Shown: piece after piece, positions 10,142-20,809 of the stretch
How the letters are laid out: each line of letters opens with the position of its first letter
Position numbering within the stretch: position 1 is the stretch's first letter
From: Sulfuricurvum sp.
Lineage (GTDB): Bacteria; Campylobacterota; Campylobacteria; Campylobacterales; Sulfurimonadaceae
Assembly: GCF_028681615.1 (NCBI RefSeq)
Contig: NZ_JAQUHV010000001.1
Coordinates: 434,001 to 498,000 of the forward strand
Length of the DNA: 64,000 nt
Reading direction: 5' to 3'
Made by a program: the position numbers and the translations under genes
The notes under the pieces: model-generated
Databases searched by the model: none
What the model was told of the DNA's origin: nothing
The model's input: the letters and a program-made list of their open reading frames with translations, nothing else

Positions 10142-10255
10142 AATAAGGGACTCCCCACCAGATACCTGCGGCACAAAACATGAACGGGTGTGCTGCTGTA
10201 TTCCTACCCTGACACGGTGTCCGCTCATGCCCTTGCACAGGTCTAGAGGAGAGAG
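10142..10255 (-). ncRNA. ffs: Signal recognition particle RNA, small (4.5S) type
   Basis: On the minus strand the apical motif UCAGG-GUA-GGAA-UAC-AGCAG is present, with the GGAA tetraloop on a GUA/UAC stem. This is the SRP54/Ffh-binding signature. The 5' arm CTCTCCTCTAGACCTG pairs with the 3' arm CAGGTATCTGGTGGGGAG to close a long hairpin. The transcript should start just after the TATAAT at 10261-10266 and end near the CCCCTTTTT run at about 10131-10140. The ends are approximate. It works with Ffh and FtsY in co-translational targeting. Confidence 0.88.
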
Positions 10256-10260
10256 GCGGA

Positions 10261-10289
10261 ATTATACCAAACTGTTGGGCTAAATGCAA
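10261..10289 (-). promoter_or_regulatory. Promoter of the SRP RNA gene
   Basis: Minus-strand TATAAT (10261-10266), with TTGCAT (10284-10289) 17 bases upstream. The GC-rich discriminator TCCGCC follows, as is common for stable RNA genes. Confidence 0.65.
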
Positions 10290-10329
10290 GATGGCATCTT
10301 TTTTGCTTTTTTAAATTTTGCAGTTTCAC

Positions 10330-10357
10330 TAAACATTTAGAGTGTTTCAGTCGATAT
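10330..10357 (+). promoter_or_regulatory. Sigma-28 (FliA) type promoter of fliD
   Basis: TAAA at 10330-10333 and TCGATAT at 10351-10357 match the flagellar sigma-28 pattern. The block CGATATAGTCTGTA is identical to that upstream of the second flagellin gene (near 22349-22361 on the minus strand), which supports a shared regulator. Confidence 0.65.
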
Positions 10358-10391
10358 AGTCTGTACGTAATATAAAGTAAAAGGATTTACT

Positions 10392-11789
10392 ATGTCAGTC
10401 AGTTCACTGGGAGCAGGAGCAGGGGTACTCACACAGACTGTTATTGATCAGCTCAAAGCGGCTGATACAAAAGCCATTATTACCCCGCTTGATGACAAGA
10501 TAACTTTACAAAAACAAAAAGACAGTGCTTTAAGCCTTTTAGGTAGTCTACTTACAACATTCCAAGCCAGTGCAAATGCGTTGGATGATGACGCGCTATA
10601 CCAAAAACGAACTGTTTCCGGTGCAACAAGTTCTGTAAGTGTTACTGCAAATGCAGGTGTTGCCATACAATCATTTTCTATTTCTAATACTGTTTTGGCA
10701 AAAAAAGATGTACAAGAATCCGGTAGTTTTGCTGATACAACGTCCACAATATCCAGTGGCAGTGGGACAATGAAATTGACTGTAAATGGAACCAACTATG
10801 ATATCGCGTATACTTCATCAACAACGTTAGACGATCTCAAAACTGCTATCAATAATGTAGCTGGAGACAGTGTAACGGCCAGTACGCTCCAAGTTGGTAC
10901 AGGTGATTATCGTCTTATTCTTACTTCTAATGCAACTGGGGCCAATCAAGCTATCAGTATCACAGATTCGAGCGGAGGAACTTTAAATAACCAATTGTTA
11001 GCGTATGATGCATCTACTAATACAAACGGCATGCAGACAATTCAAGCAGCATCCGATGCGTCATTTAAATACAACGGTATTACTCTCACCCGAAGCAGCA
11101 ATACAGTTAGTGATGTTGTAACAGGAATGACAATCAACTTGCTCCAAGATAGCGGGAGTGCCAATATATCGATTACTCAAGATACGGCATCTATCAGCGA
11201 TGCAATGAGCTCATTTGTAACCAATTATAATAGTCTTACTTCTCAAATAACCAATATGACTACAACCGATACGACTGCTGGTAAGGTTGGAATTTTTAAC
11301 GGTGATAGCACGATTTATGGTATTACACGTGCAATTAATCAAATTGTTACTTCAGTCAACAGTGATGGATTGTCACTTCCCCAGTTCGGAATAGATATGG
11401 CACAAGATGGTACAATGAGTTTTAATAGTTCTACATTTATCTCCAAATTCAATGAGAATAATGCCCTTTCTGAAAAATTTTTCAGCGGTTTAACAACAAC
11501 GGATACCTCCGGAAACACGACATCTGTCGACGGTGTCTTTACCTCGATGAATCTATTAATGAAACGATATACAGCTTCAAGCGGTATTATGGAGACTTTA
11601 ACGACCGGTTCAGCAACTGATCTTAAAGCTTTGAATGACAATAGAACAAAATCACAAGCACTTCTTGACGCACGATATGCAGCTATGGCGGCGCGCTTTA
11701 GCCAATATGATACGATTATGAACAAATTAACTAATAGTTTTTCTTCTCTTTTAACGCAAATCAATGCCTATTCAAATGGTAGTAACTAA
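10392..11789 (+). CDS. fliD: Flagellar filament cap protein FliD (HAP2)
   Basis: FliD, 465 residues, forms the pentameric cap that helps flagellin fold at the filament tip. The N-terminal coiled region (GVLTQTVIDQLKAADTKAIITPL) and the C-terminal helix (LNDNRTKSQALLDARYAAMAARFSQYDTIMNKL) are the conserved polymerisation parts. The middle is Ser/Thr-rich and variable. It is strongly polar and almost free of Cys. A good ribosome site AAAGGA precedes the start. It stands immediately upstream of the pse genes, consistent with a filament assembly and glycosylation cluster. Confidence 0.95.
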   Translation: MSVSSLGAGAGVLTQTVIDQLKAADTKAIITPLDDKITLQKQKDSALSLLGSLLTTFQASANALDDDALYQKRTVSGATSSVSVTANAGVAIQSFSISNTVLAKKDVQESGSFADTTSTISSGSGTMKLTVNGTNYDIAYTSSTTLDDLKTAINNVAGDSVTASTLQVGTGDYRLILTSNATGANQAISITDSSGGTLNNQLLAYDASTNTNGMQTIQAASDASFKYNGITLTRSSNTVSDVVTGMTINLLQDSGSANISITQDTASISDAMSSFVTNYNSLTSQITNMTTTDTTAGKVGIFNGDSTIYGITRAINQIVTSVNSDGLSLPQFGIDMAQDGTMSFNSSTFISKFNENNALSEKFFSGLTTTDTSGNTTSVDGVFTSMNLLMKRYTASSGIMETLTTGSATDLKALNDNRTKSQALLDARYAAMAARFSQYDTIMNKLTNSFSSLLTQINAYSNGSN

Positions 11790-11820
11790 GCAGCAAAAAA
11801 ATTGGTATCAATTTTGCTTA
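11790..11820 (+). terminator. Possible hairpin after fliD
   Basis: GCAAAA...ATTG and CAATTTTGC just after the fliD stop form an imperfect stem with a short bulge, followed by TTAATTCT. This is weak support for a terminator separating fliD from pseB. Confidence 0.35.
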
Positions 11821-11821
11821 A

Positions 11822-12859
<1,038 letters not shown>

Positions 12860-12861
12860 GT

Positions 12862-13989
12862 ATGATCCCCTACTCTACCCAGCTGATCGAAGAGGATGAT
12901 ATTGCCGCCGTTACAGAAGTCCTTAAAAGTTCCCATCTAACCCAAGGCGCCAAGGTCGAAGAGTTTGAAGAAGCGATTGCAGGCTATGTCGGAGCACGCT
13001 ACTGCATCGTTTTTAATTCGGCCACTTCAGCCCTCCATGCGGCATATGATGCATGCGGAATCGGTCACGGCGACGAGATTATCACGACACCGATCAGTTT
13101 TGTAGCCACCTCCAATATGGCAATCGCACTCGGAGCCAAACCGATATTTTGTGACATAAAAAATGACGGTAATATTGATGAAAACTTTATTGAGGCTCTC
13201 ATAACACCCCGAACCAAGGCAATCGTCCCTGTCGACTTCGCCGGAAAACCGGTCGCGATCAAAGTACTCAACAGCATCGCTAAAAAACACGGCCTGAAAG
13301 TCATCGAAGATGCATCACATGCGCTAGGCAGTAGCATTAATGGAGAAAAAATCGGTTCGTTTGCGGATATGACCGTATTCAGTTTCCATGCCATCAAACC
13401 GATCACAACCGGTGAAGGGGGAGCCGTTGTAACCGATAACGAAGAATTTGCCCGGGCTCTTCGGTTATTCCGCTCTCACGGGATCATCAAAAAGCAGCTG
13501 TGGAATTCGGATATGGTGAGTCTGGGATATAATTTTCGGATGACCGAATTTGCCGCGGCACTGGGACTCTCCCAACTGAAAAAACTGAACCGTTTTATCG
13601 ATATACGAGAAAGTATCGGCCACTATTACGATGAACGTTTTCAAGGGCATAATCTCTTTTCGACTATCCCTATCGATTCAAGCGAGCAAAGTGCACGCCA
13701 TCTTTATCCTCTTTTACTCTCTCCTGCACTGCACTGCGTTAAAGAGGATATTTTTTCTGAGCTGCAAACCAGGGGTCTTGGAGTGCAAGTTCACTATAAG
13801 CCGATCTATCAAAACAGCTTTTATAAAGAACTTTACGGAGAGATGAGGCTGAGCAATACCGAATATTTTTACCGATCGGAACTCTCTATCCCATGCCATC
13901 AAAAGATGACGATGGAAAATGCCGCTCATGTCGCAGATACGCTCTTGGAAGTTATTGAAAAATACGCTTATCGCGGATGCAGTTTTTAA
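12862..13989 (+). CDS. pseC: UDP-4-amino-4,6-dideoxy-sugar aminotransferase PseC
   Basis: PseC, 375 residues, a DegT/DnrJ/EryC1-type PLP enzyme that aminates the PseB product at C4. The PLP lysine is Lys179 in FSFHAIKPITTGEGG. The other conserved segments are EDASHALGS near residue 150 and NSATSALHAAYDA near residue 52. It lies second in the pse operon. The length and order fit PseC rather than PseE-like relatives. Confidence 0.95.
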   Translation: MIPYSTQLIEEDDIAAVTEVLKSSHLTQGAKVEEFEEAIAGYVGARYCIVFNSATSALHAAYDACGIGHGDEIITTPISFVATSNMAIALGAKPIFCDIKNDGNIDENFIEALITPRTKAIVPVDFAGKPVAIKVLNSIAKKHGLKVIEDASHALGSSINGEKIGSFADMTVFSFHAIKPITTGEGGAVVTDNEEFARALRLFRSHGIIKKQLWNSDMVSLGYNFRMTEFAAALGLSQLKKLNRFIDIRESIGHYYDERFQGHNLFSTIPIDSSEQSARHLYPLLLSPALHCVKEDIFSELQTRGLGVQVHYKPIYQNSFYKELYGEMRLSNTEYFYRSELSIPCHQKMTMENAAHVADTLLEVIEKYAYRGCSF

Positions 13990-13998
13990 AGGAGTTTT

Positions 13999-14688
13999 AT
14001 GAACGTTGCAATCATCCCTGCCCGCGGCGGCAGCAAACGGATTCCGCGTAAAAACATCAAATCCTTTTGCGGGAAACCGATCATCGCCTACAGTATCCAA
14101 GCGGCACAAGCTTCCGGACTCTTTGATCGCATTATTGTTACGACCGACGATGAGGAGATTGCCGATGTCGCCCGCAGTTACGGCGCAGAGGTCCCTTTTA
14201 TGCGCCCTTATGAGCTCAGCGACGATCATACGGCAACGATCCCTGTCATTGCCCATGCGATTCAAATTCTGCAGGAGCAAGGAGACAGTATTGATGCTGC
14301 ATGCTGTATTTATGCGACGGCACCGTTTGTCCGGAGCGAAGATATCCAAGCGGCATACAATGCACTCATAACACATCGTAAAGAGTATGCTTTTCCCGTA
14401 ACCACCTTTCCGTTTCCGATTTTTCGGGGAGTAAACCGTGACGAGGAAGGAAACATCGAAATGTTTTGGCCGGAACACTTCGCTACAAGAAGTCAGGATT
14501 TGCCCGAAGCCTATCACGATGTAGGCCAATTTTACTGGGGTAAACCCGATACATGGCTAAATGGGACACCGATTTTTTCAAAAGCCGCTACTACCGTTGT
14601 ATTACCCCGCCATCTGGTCCAAGACATCGATACCCCCGAGGACTGGCTGCAAGCCGAATTGATGTTTAAAGCTGTATTCCCCTCATGA
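13999..14688 (+). CDS. pseF: CMP-pseudaminic acid synthetase PseF
   Basis: PseF, 229 residues, activates pseudaminic acid with CTP to CMP-Pse, the donor for Maf. It is a cytidylyltransferase of the NeuA type: the nucleotide loop is IPARGGSKRIPRKNIKSFCG at residues 5-24, and IYATAPFVRS is another core motif. A strong site AAAGGAG precedes the ATG. It overlaps the next gene by 4 bases (ATGA). Confidence 0.95.
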   Translation: MNVAIIPARGGSKRIPRKNIKSFCGKPIIAYSIQAAQASGLFDRIIVTTDDEEIADVARSYGAEVPFMRPYELSDDHTATIPVIAHAIQILQEQGDSIDAACCIYATAPFVRSEDIQAAYNALITHRKEYAFPVTTFPFPIFRGVNRDEEGNIEMFWPEHFATRSQDLPEAYHDVGQFYWGKPDTWLNGTPIFSKAATTVVLPRHLVQDIDTPEDWLQAELMFKAVFPS

Positions 14689-16007
14689 ATCTCCTGATCC
14701 GTGCCGACTCTTCCAGTCAAATCGGGTTAGGCCATATTATGCGCGATCTCGTTTTAGTACAGCAATACCCAGAAGCGTCCGTCATCTTCGCCTGTCGTGA
14801 TTTAAACGGAAATATCATCGATACCATCCCCTATCCCGTCCATGTTCTCGCTTCCGACACATCGGAAGAACTCGTCGAGTGCATTATCTCACACGAGATT
14901 GATGTTGTCGTATTCGATCATTACGGTATCGATGCCGCATATGAAAAACGGATCAAAGAGCAAACCGGCGTAACGATTCTAAGTATGGATGATACCTATC
15001 AGCCCCATTACTGCGATATCATCTATAATCCGAATGTTTATGCTCAAAATCAACGCTATAGAGATCTTGTACCCAAATTTTGTGAAGTCCAGTGTGCCAA
15101 ACCGCTGATACGGGAAGAATTCAGCCTCGCCAAACAACATCCTAAACCTTTGAACGATGCCGTATTTATTTCGATGGGGGGAAGCGATCCGATGAATCTC
15201 TCGATGCAAATCGTACAATCACTTCCCTCAGATACCTATGCCAATCTTGTAACTACCACCTCGAATCCTCATCTTAACGAGCTCCGGCACTATGCCGCAG
15301 AACATCCGAATATCCGCCTGCACATCAATGCTTCAAATATCGCAGAGCTCATGCATGAGTGCTCGTCTGCCATCATAACCCCAAGCTCGATCGCACACGA
15401 AGTGATGTTTATGGAACTCCCTTTTATCGCGATCCAAAGTGCCGATAACCAAAGTGAGTTCGTTGCCTATATGAAACGCCAAGGGCTTCTTGTAATGGAA
15501 CATTTTGATCAGGGTCAGTTTCAAACGCTATTAGGGCGATTAACGCTTCGTCTGATTCCGTTTACGGAATTGAACGATACAGAAAAAGAGATGATCCTCG
15601 CATGGCGGAATCATCCTGATATCCGAATGTGGATGCTCACTTCACATGAAATCTCTCTCGATGAACATCTCCGTTTTATAGAGTCACTCAAAAACCGGTC
15701 CGATAAACGCTATTTTTTAGTCCGCCAGGCTAATGATTACCTCGGCGTTGTCGATTTAACTGATATTACATTAACCTCAGCAGAGATAGGGATCTATACA
15801 AATCCCGATAAACGAGGTGCCGGAACCCTCTTAATGGATGCATTGATCCGATACGCGTTTAACACGCTGAAACTGACCGAGCTTATCGCCAATGTATTCA
15901 TCAATAACGAAAAAGCTAAACGTTTGTATCAAAAATTCGATTTTACAGAAACCGATCGAGCCATCCATAACGGCAAAGAAATGATCACATTGGAGCGTAC
16001 CCTATGA
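14685..16007 (+). CDS. pseG: Fused PseG hydrolase - PseH acetyltransferase
   Basis: A 440-residue fusion of two pathway enzymes that are usually separate. Residues 1-282 are PseG, the UDP-sugar hydrolase that removes UDP from UDP-2,4-diacetamido-trideoxy-altropyranose (RADSSSQIGLGHIMRDL, then ISMGGSDP and PSSIAHEV, which are MurG-like donor-binding signatures). Residues 285-440 are a GNAT domain matching PseH, which acetylates the 4-amino group (EKEMILAWRNHPDIRMWM, IGIYTNPDKRGAGTLLMDAL, then VFINNEKAKRLYQKFDF). No other pseH is found in the window, so the fusion supplies that step. It overlaps pseI by 4 bases. Confidence 0.93.
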   Translation: MNLLIRADSSSQIGLGHIMRDLVLVQQYPEASVIFACRDLNGNIIDTIPYPVHVLASDTSEELVECIISHEIDVVVFDHYGIDAAYEKRIKEQTGVTILSMDDTYQPHYCDIIYNPNVYAQNQRYRDLVPKFCEVQCAKPLIREEFSLAKQHPKPLNDAVFISMGGSDPMNLSMQIVQSLPSDTYANLVTTTSNPHLNELRHYAAEHPNIRLHINASNIAELMHECSSAIITPSSIAHEVMFMELPFIAIQSADNQSEFVAYMKRQGLLVMEHFDQGQFQTLLGRLTLRLIPFTELNDTEKEMILAWRNHPDIRMWMLTSHEISLDEHLRFIESLKNRSDKRYFLVRQANDYLGVVDLTDITLTSAEIGIYTNPDKRGAGTLLMDALIRYAFNTLKLTELIANVFINNEKAKRLYQKFDFTETDRAIHNGKEMITLERTL

Positions 16008-17047
16008 CTATCGGAAACCATAATCTGAATGAAAAAGTTTTTATCATCGCCGAACTTTCTGCTAATCATAACGGCTCGCTTGATACCGCACTGCGTACCA
16101 TCGATGCCATGAAAGAATCCGGTGCCGATGCGATCAAACTCCAAACCTATACGCCCGATACGATCACCCTCGATTGTGACAGCGATATGTTTACTATTTC
16201 ACAGGGGACCCTGTGGGACAAACGAAAGTTCCACGATCTCTATGCCGAAGCGATGACACCGTGGGAGTGGCATAAAATTCTCTTCGAGCATGCACACAAT
16301 CTGGGGATGGAAGCGTTCTCTTCCCCTTTTGATCCGAGTGCCGTCGATTTTCTCTCCGGTCTCAATGTTCCGGCCTATAAAATCGCCAGTTTTGAAATCA
16401 CCGATATCCCCCTCATCGAATATACTGCTGCCAAAGGAAAACCGATTATCATCTCCACCGGCATCGCCACTCTCAATGACATAGAAGATGCATTGGATGC
16501 CTGTAAACGGGTTGGAAACGATCAGATCACCCTTCTCAAATGCACCTCCGCCTATCCGGCCGCACTCGAAGAGATGAATTTGCTGACCATCCCCGATATG
16601 ATATCCCGCTTCGGCATCACCGTGGGCCTCTCTGATCATACAATGAGTCTGAGTGCCCCTGTAGCCGCCGTTACCCTCGGAGCACGCGTCATCGAAAAGC
16701 ATTTTATTCTGGATCGGGGAATGGGGGGTGCGGACAGTGCATTTAGTTTGGAACCTCACGAGTTTAGAGCGATGGTAGATGCCGTACGTGATACCGAAAA
16801 ACTAATGGGTAAAGCAACCTATGAATTGAGCCCGAAAAGTTTGAAATCACGCGAATTCTCCCGAAGTCTTTTCATCGCAGAAGATGTAAAAGCCGGAGAA
16901 CCGATCACTATGACAAATGTACGCTCAGTTCGCCCGGGATTTGGCCTCTCACCCAAATATCTTTCTGAGATTTTAGGGAAACACTTTAGTGCAGATTTTT
17001 CCAAAGGAACACCGCTTAGTTTAGATTTAATTCAGGAAAACGGCTAA
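16004..17047 (+). CDS. pseI: Pseudaminic acid synthase PseI
   Basis: PseI, 347 residues, condenses the free six-carbon sugar with phosphoenolpyruvate to make pseudaminic acid. The NeuB-type TIM barrel covers residues 12-275 (FIIAELSANHNGSLDTALR, DAIKLQTYTPDTIT, KCTSAYPAALEEMNL, GLSDHT). A SAF domain follows at about 285-347 (RSLFIAEDVKAGEPIT, then VRPGFGLSP). It is last of the pse run, giving a complete route from UDP-GlcNAc to CMP-pseudaminate within 11852-17047. Confidence 0.95.
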   Translation: MTIGNHNLNEKVFIIAELSANHNGSLDTALRTIDAMKESGADAIKLQTYTPDTITLDCDSDMFTISQGTLWDKRKFHDLYAEAMTPWEWHKILFEHAHNLGMEAFSSPFDPSAVDFLSGLNVPAYKIASFEITDIPLIEYTAAKGKPIIISTGIATLNDIEDALDACKRVGNDQITLLKCTSAYPAALEEMNLLTIPDMISRFGITVGLSDHTMSLSAPVAAVTLGARVIEKHFILDRGMGGADSAFSLEPHEFRAMVDAVRDTEKLMGKATYELSPKSLKSREFSRSLFIAEDVKAGEPITMTNVRSVRPGFGLSPKYLSEILGKHFSADFSKGTPLSLDLIQENG

Positions 17048-17085
17048 GAACGTGGTAATAAAAGCATTCTCATAAAATATTTCAC

Positions 17086-17091
17086 TATAAT
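17086..17091 (+). promoter_or_regulatory. Possible -10 box upstream of maf
   Basis: An exact TATAAT, 44 bases upstream of the GTG start at 17135, with a T-rich region before it. It suggests the maf gene can be transcribed on its own. Confidence 0.5.
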
Positions 17092-17134
17092 CCTAATACT
17101 TAGTGAATGAACAAATCATAATCAAGGAAACAGT

Positions 17135-19048
17135 GTGGAAGAAACGATATATGAAAAAAATTTATCCGCCCTTTTGGGGGTAAATCCTTCTCTTGCCGCT
17201 AATTTATTTTCTGTAAGTGCCAACGCAAAGTTTTCAGTTTATCAGGGCCAAGAACTTATTGACATCAATATTATTGAAAATGATTCACACCGCTATCTCT
17301 ATGATGCACCCATCGCCGATTTGGAAAAATCTGTTCAGGACGCTGAAGCAGAGTATTCCCGCTATCCCGTTCTCTTTTATTACGGAATAGGTAACGGAAT
17401 TTTTTATAAGCTCATTTCAGCAAACCCGGCACATAAACACATCATTATTATCGAACCGGAAATAGAGTTACTCTATATCGCGTTAAATTTTATCGATATT
17501 GCAGAAGATATCCAAAGTGAGAGAATCATTCTTCAGCTATCATCTCACATGACCTTTGGCGAAGGGATTAGACTCGTCTACAAAGGGGATATCAAACCCT
17601 ATGTTAAACTCTATAACTTGCAGATTCACGCTCCTTTTTATGACCACTACCAACGAGATATTCAAGAGATGAACAACCTTTTAATCCGAAGTTTTAAACA
17701 AATGGTTCTTAACCACGGAAATGACACCAATGATGCCCTTATCGGTATAGAACAGCATATTTACAATCTCCCTACTATGATTGAAAACTATAAAGTTGTA
17801 GAGCTTATTAAACAAAATAAAAACAAAAATGCCGTCATTATCTCTACCGGTCCTTCATTGGCGAAACAACTTCCATTACTGAAAGCCTATGCTCCCTATA
17901 TGACATTGGTTTGTATCGATGCATCTTTACCGATCTTACAAGAACATGGGATTATTCCTGATATCGTTGTTTCGATGGAACGGGTAGAGCTAACCTCTAA
18001 ATTTTTTGAGAATCTCGATCCAGCCGTTAAAGAGAACACCTATTTTGTTGTCTCTTCTCTAACACATAGAAAAAGCGTCACAAATCTTACGGGCTGCAAA
18101 CTAGCGTTGGCTATGCGTCCACTGAGCTATATGCGATTCTTTGAAATGCCGGAATTTGGCTATATCGGTTCCGGAATGAGCGCAGCGAATCTTGGATACC
18201 AACTAGCCTACTATATGCAACATCAGAATATACTTCTTATCGGTCAGGATCTCGCCTATGCTGATGATGGCAGAAGCCATTCAAAAGGGCACATTTTCAG
18301 TGAAAACGAGGTTCAGCATAGACAAAATGACTTGATCGTAACCCGATACGGCGGAGAAGGCTTTATTAAAACAACTATCATTTGGGATATGTTCCGAAAC
18401 TTTTTTGAAAAAGATATTGAAGCCACGTCAAATGAAGGAATTTCTACCTATAACTGCACAGAGGGGGGAGCACGCATCCACGGATCAATCGAAAAACCCT
18501 TTTCAGACGTACTTCGTGATACAGTGGGAATGGATACCCCTAAAATACCTATCCATATAGATCGTACTCCTCCTGAGGAGATTCCTACACTTCTCAAACA
18601 TGCTTATGACAAAACACAGGAGATGGTTGATTACGGTTTAGAGTTTAAACTCGAAGTCGAAACTCTTTTTCTGGATATAGTTGAAGAGATTGAAATCTTA
18701 GAAGAACACAATAAAAACAATTCTCTCGAAAAAATTAACTATGAAAATCTCATCCTTCTTTCGGAAAAAATTGATGTCATTAAAGAAAAAGTTGAAAGTC
18801 TCGAGTTCTCAAAGATGTTTATCGATACTGTTCAGTCTTATATTTTTCATCAGGAGCTTGATTTGGCTAAAATCGTTGTCCAAAATGCAGAAAGCGAATT
18901 AGAAAAAAAAGCAAAGCTTATCGAGTGGATCATTGCTCACCGATATTGGCTATTTTCTCTTGCTGGAGGAATAGAAGCAGAATTGACAGCGATCACAAGA
19001 GGTCGTCCACCATTGATCGAAATCTGTCACCATATGAAATTAATTTAA
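17135..19048 (+). CDS. Motility accessory factor Maf, flagellin glycosyltransferase
   Basis: A 637-residue protein of the Maf family (DUF115, 6-hydroxymethylpterin pyrophosphokinase MptE-like core). In Campylobacter and related bacteria Maf proteins transfer nonulosonic acids to flagellin. The core is visible at residues 225-420: NAVIISTGPSLAKQLPLL, VCIDASLPIL, VSMERVE, and GSGMSAANLGYQLAYYM, followed by LIGQDLAYADDGRSHSKGH. The C-terminal third is helical. The start is GTG with AAGGAA five bases upstream. The neighbouring pse genes supply the CMP-Pse substrate, and the flagellins next door are the likely acceptor. Confidence 0.88.
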   Translation: MEETIYEKNLSALLGVNPSLAANLFSVSANAKFSVYQGQELIDINIIENDSHRYLYDAPIADLEKSVQDAEAEYSRYPVLFYYGIGNGIFYKLISANPAHKHIIIIEPEIELLYIALNFIDIAEDIQSERIILQLSSHMTFGEGIRLVYKGDIKPYVKLYNLQIHAPFYDHYQRDIQEMNNLLIRSFKQMVLNHGNDTNDALIGIEQHIYNLPTMIENYKVVELIKQNKNKNAVIISTGPSLAKQLPLLKAYAPYMTLVCIDASLPILQEHGIIPDIVVSMERVELTSKFFENLDPAVKENTYFVVSSLTHRKSVTNLTGCKLALAMRPLSYMRFFEMPEFGYIGSGMSAANLGYQLAYYMQHQNILLIGQDLAYADDGRSHSKGHIFSENEVQHRQNDLIVTRYGGEGFIKTTIIWDMFRNFFEKDIEATSNEGISTYNCTEGGARIHGSIEKPFSDVLRDTVGMDTPKIPIHIDRTPPEEIPTLLKHAYDKTQEMVDYGLEFKLEVETLFLDIVEEIEILEEHNKNNSLEKINYENLILLSEKIDVIKEKVESLEFSKMFIDTVQSYIFHQELDLAKIVVQNAESELEKKAKLIEWIIAHRYWLFSLAGGIEAELTAITRGRPPLIEICHHMKLI

Positions 19049-19124
19049 AATGAAAATAAGATTGTGAGAAGAATGGAATTTTACATTCCATGTTTACTAA
19101 AGCGTTTTCACGATAATGCGTTAC

Positions 19125-19140
19125 GCAGTCATAAGACTGC
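19125..19140. terminator. Hairpin between maf and flagellin 1
   Basis: GCAGTC and GACTGC form a perfect 6-bp stem with an ATAA loop, 16 bases beyond the flagellin stop on the minus strand. No U-run follows, so it may only stabilise the mRNA end. Confidence 0.35.
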
Positions 19141-19145
19141 TATAT

Positions 19146-19171
19146 GAAATTGTTACTATTGTAACAATTTC
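19146..19171 (-). terminator. Palindrome spanning the stop codon of flagellin 1
   Basis: GAAATTGTTAC and GTAACAATTTC are perfect 11-bp arms around TATT and include the TAG stop of the flagellin gene. The second flagellin has the same core (TTGTTAC/GTAACAA) at its own stop near 20804-20821. It is probably a 3'-end mRNA hairpin. Confidence 0.45.
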
Positions 19172-20634
19172 AATACGTTCTGCTGTACAGCATTTGCCTG
19201 ACTCATAGCATAACTTCCTGATTGGGCAAGAATGTTATATTTAGAGAAGTTCGCAGATTCTGCCGCAAAGTCAACATCACGGATGTTTGATTCTGCCGCT
19301 TTAACGTTAACTTGAGTAACCGAAATATTATTAACGGTTGAAACCAGCTGATTTTGTACCGAACCGAGGTCTGAACGAACGCGGTCAAGCATTTTTTGTG
19401 CTGTTTCTGCAATACTCATTACCGCCATCGCACCTTTAAGTGTTGTTACACCTGCTGTTTTATCTGCTGTAATGTTCTCTGCATTCGAGTTGGCATTGAA
19501 GCCCATAGCACTCGCGATATCGGCACTGATTGCACCGCGGATATCACGGAGATTGACTGTTTTTTCAGCCAAACCGGAAGACATACCGACACCGGCTGTT
19601 GAAATACCGCGGATGTCTTTTCCGTCCAAACGGGTCAAGCTCAAACGGCCATAGTTCTCAACCGCAGCTGCAGATAGACCTGCAATGGCATCAACGCCGG
19701 TACCGGAGACTTTGATCCCCCGTCCATCCGCACTGTTAAGAACCAAACGCCCGCGGCTGTCTACGGATGCGACAACACCGGTAGTATCTTTAACCGCATT
19801 GATCGCTGCTACCAACGCACCGTTTTTATCATTCGCTTTTACATCGACAAGTCCGATAGTAACACCGTTGATGGTCAATCCGCTGATAGTACCGGATGCA
19901 ATCACTGCACCTCCCGTTGCTTGAACGCTAAAAGACGCTTTTACCCCCGTTTTATCCGATGATTTGTTAATGATCTCTGACAATACACCAAGACCGGTAC
20001 CGGCACCTGTAGAAATAACAACCGATTCAAGAGTGATATCGTTTTTACCGTCTACTGCCGAGAAAGTAAGTGTTGCAGCTGAAACACCGGCCACAATCGT
20101 GCCACCTGTCTCAAAACGTGTTTGACCGATTTTATCAGAACTGGTTGCTCCGATAGACGCTTTAACACTTTGATTTGAGTATGCACCGATTTGGAACTCT
20201 TTATTGGTAAATTGACCGGAAAGAAGTTGTTGACCATTGAATGAAGTGGTACCCGCAATGTTGTCAAGCTCTTCCATCAAACGGGTAATATCCGCTTGAA
20301 GCGCTTTACGAGAATCGGTTGTTTGACCGTCTTGTGCCGCTTGAGTCGCTTTCGTTTTAATCGTATCGAGAATTTTGAGCTGTTCATCCATCGCTTTATC
20401 AGCCGTTTGGATAATACTGATACCGTCATTTGCATTGGAAATTGCTTGTCCGAGTGCACTTGATTGTGAACGAAGTGAATCCGCAATCGCCATCCCTGAA
20501 GCATCGTCCGCCGCACTGTTAATACGAAGACCTGAAGAAAGTTTTGACAATGAACTGTCCAAATTACGGTTGTTCATTGACGCAGATGTATGCGCATTTA
20601 ACGCTGCAATATTGGTGTTAATTCTGAAACCCAT
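19156..20634 (-). CDS. Flagellin (sigma-54 type copy, FlaB-like)
   Basis: Flagellin of 492 residues, the subunit of the external filament. The N-terminal D0/D1 ([39 protein letters not shown]) and C-terminal D1/D0 ([19 protein letters not shown]...NVLKLLQ) are conserved, and the middle is variable. The D1 segment around residues 86-105 ([19 protein letters not shown]) is the Campylobacterota type known to escape TLR5. It is preceded by a sigma-54 promoter motif. It is nearly identical to the next gene at 20810 and differs mainly at both ends. I leave the symbol blank because flaA and flaB cannot be told apart by protein sequence. Confidence 0.96.
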   Translation of the reverse strand: MGFRINTNIAALNAHTSASMNNRNLDSSLSKLSSGLRINSAADDASGMAIADSLRSQSSALGQAISNANDGISIIQTADKAMDEQLKILDTIKTKATQAAQDGQTTDSRKALQADITRLMEELDNIAGTTSFNGQQLLSGQFTNKEFQIGAYSNQSVKASIGATSSDKIGQTRFETGGTIVAGVSAATLTFSAVDGKNDITLESVVISTGAGTGLGVLSEIINKSSDKTGVKASFSVQATGGAVIASGTISGLTINGVTIGLVDVKANDKNGALVAAINAVKDTTGVVASVDSRGRLVLNSADGRGIKVSGTGVDAIAGLSAAAVENYGRLSLTRLDGKDIRGISTAGVGMSSGLAEKTVNLRDIRGAISADIASAMGFNANSNAENITADKTAGVTTLKGAMAVMSIAETAQKMLDRVRSDLGSVQNQLVSTVNNISVTQVNVKAAESNIRDVDFAAESANFSKYNILAQSGSYAMSQANAVQQNVLKLLQ

Positions 20635-20686
20635 GATAAATCCTTAGGAAGTTTTTTGCATCCGTGCAATTCTAAAAATTTATAAA

Positions 20687-20702
20687 AGCAAAAAATATTC
20701 CA
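20687..20702 (-). promoter_or_regulatory. Sigma-54 (RpoN) promoter of flagellin 1
   Basis: On the minus strand, TTGGAATATTTTTTGCTT carries GG (20700-20701) and GC (20688-20689) exactly 10 bases apart, the sigma-54 -24/-12 geometry. It lies about 55 bases upstream of the flagellin start at 20634, matching late flaB-type control. Confidence 0.65.
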
Positions 20703-20809
20703 AAAATGATTATTAACTAATAGTATAAAGAAAGAAGATTGAATAAAAAGGAGGGAGATGCCTCCCCATCGGGAGACATCTAAAAGAAAGCGATACTTTA
20801 AGCTTGTTA

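Noticed and set aside
13714-14529. A long minus-strand reading frame of 271 codons across pseC and pseF
   Set aside because: It lies opposite two well-recognised pse genes and shows no protein family.
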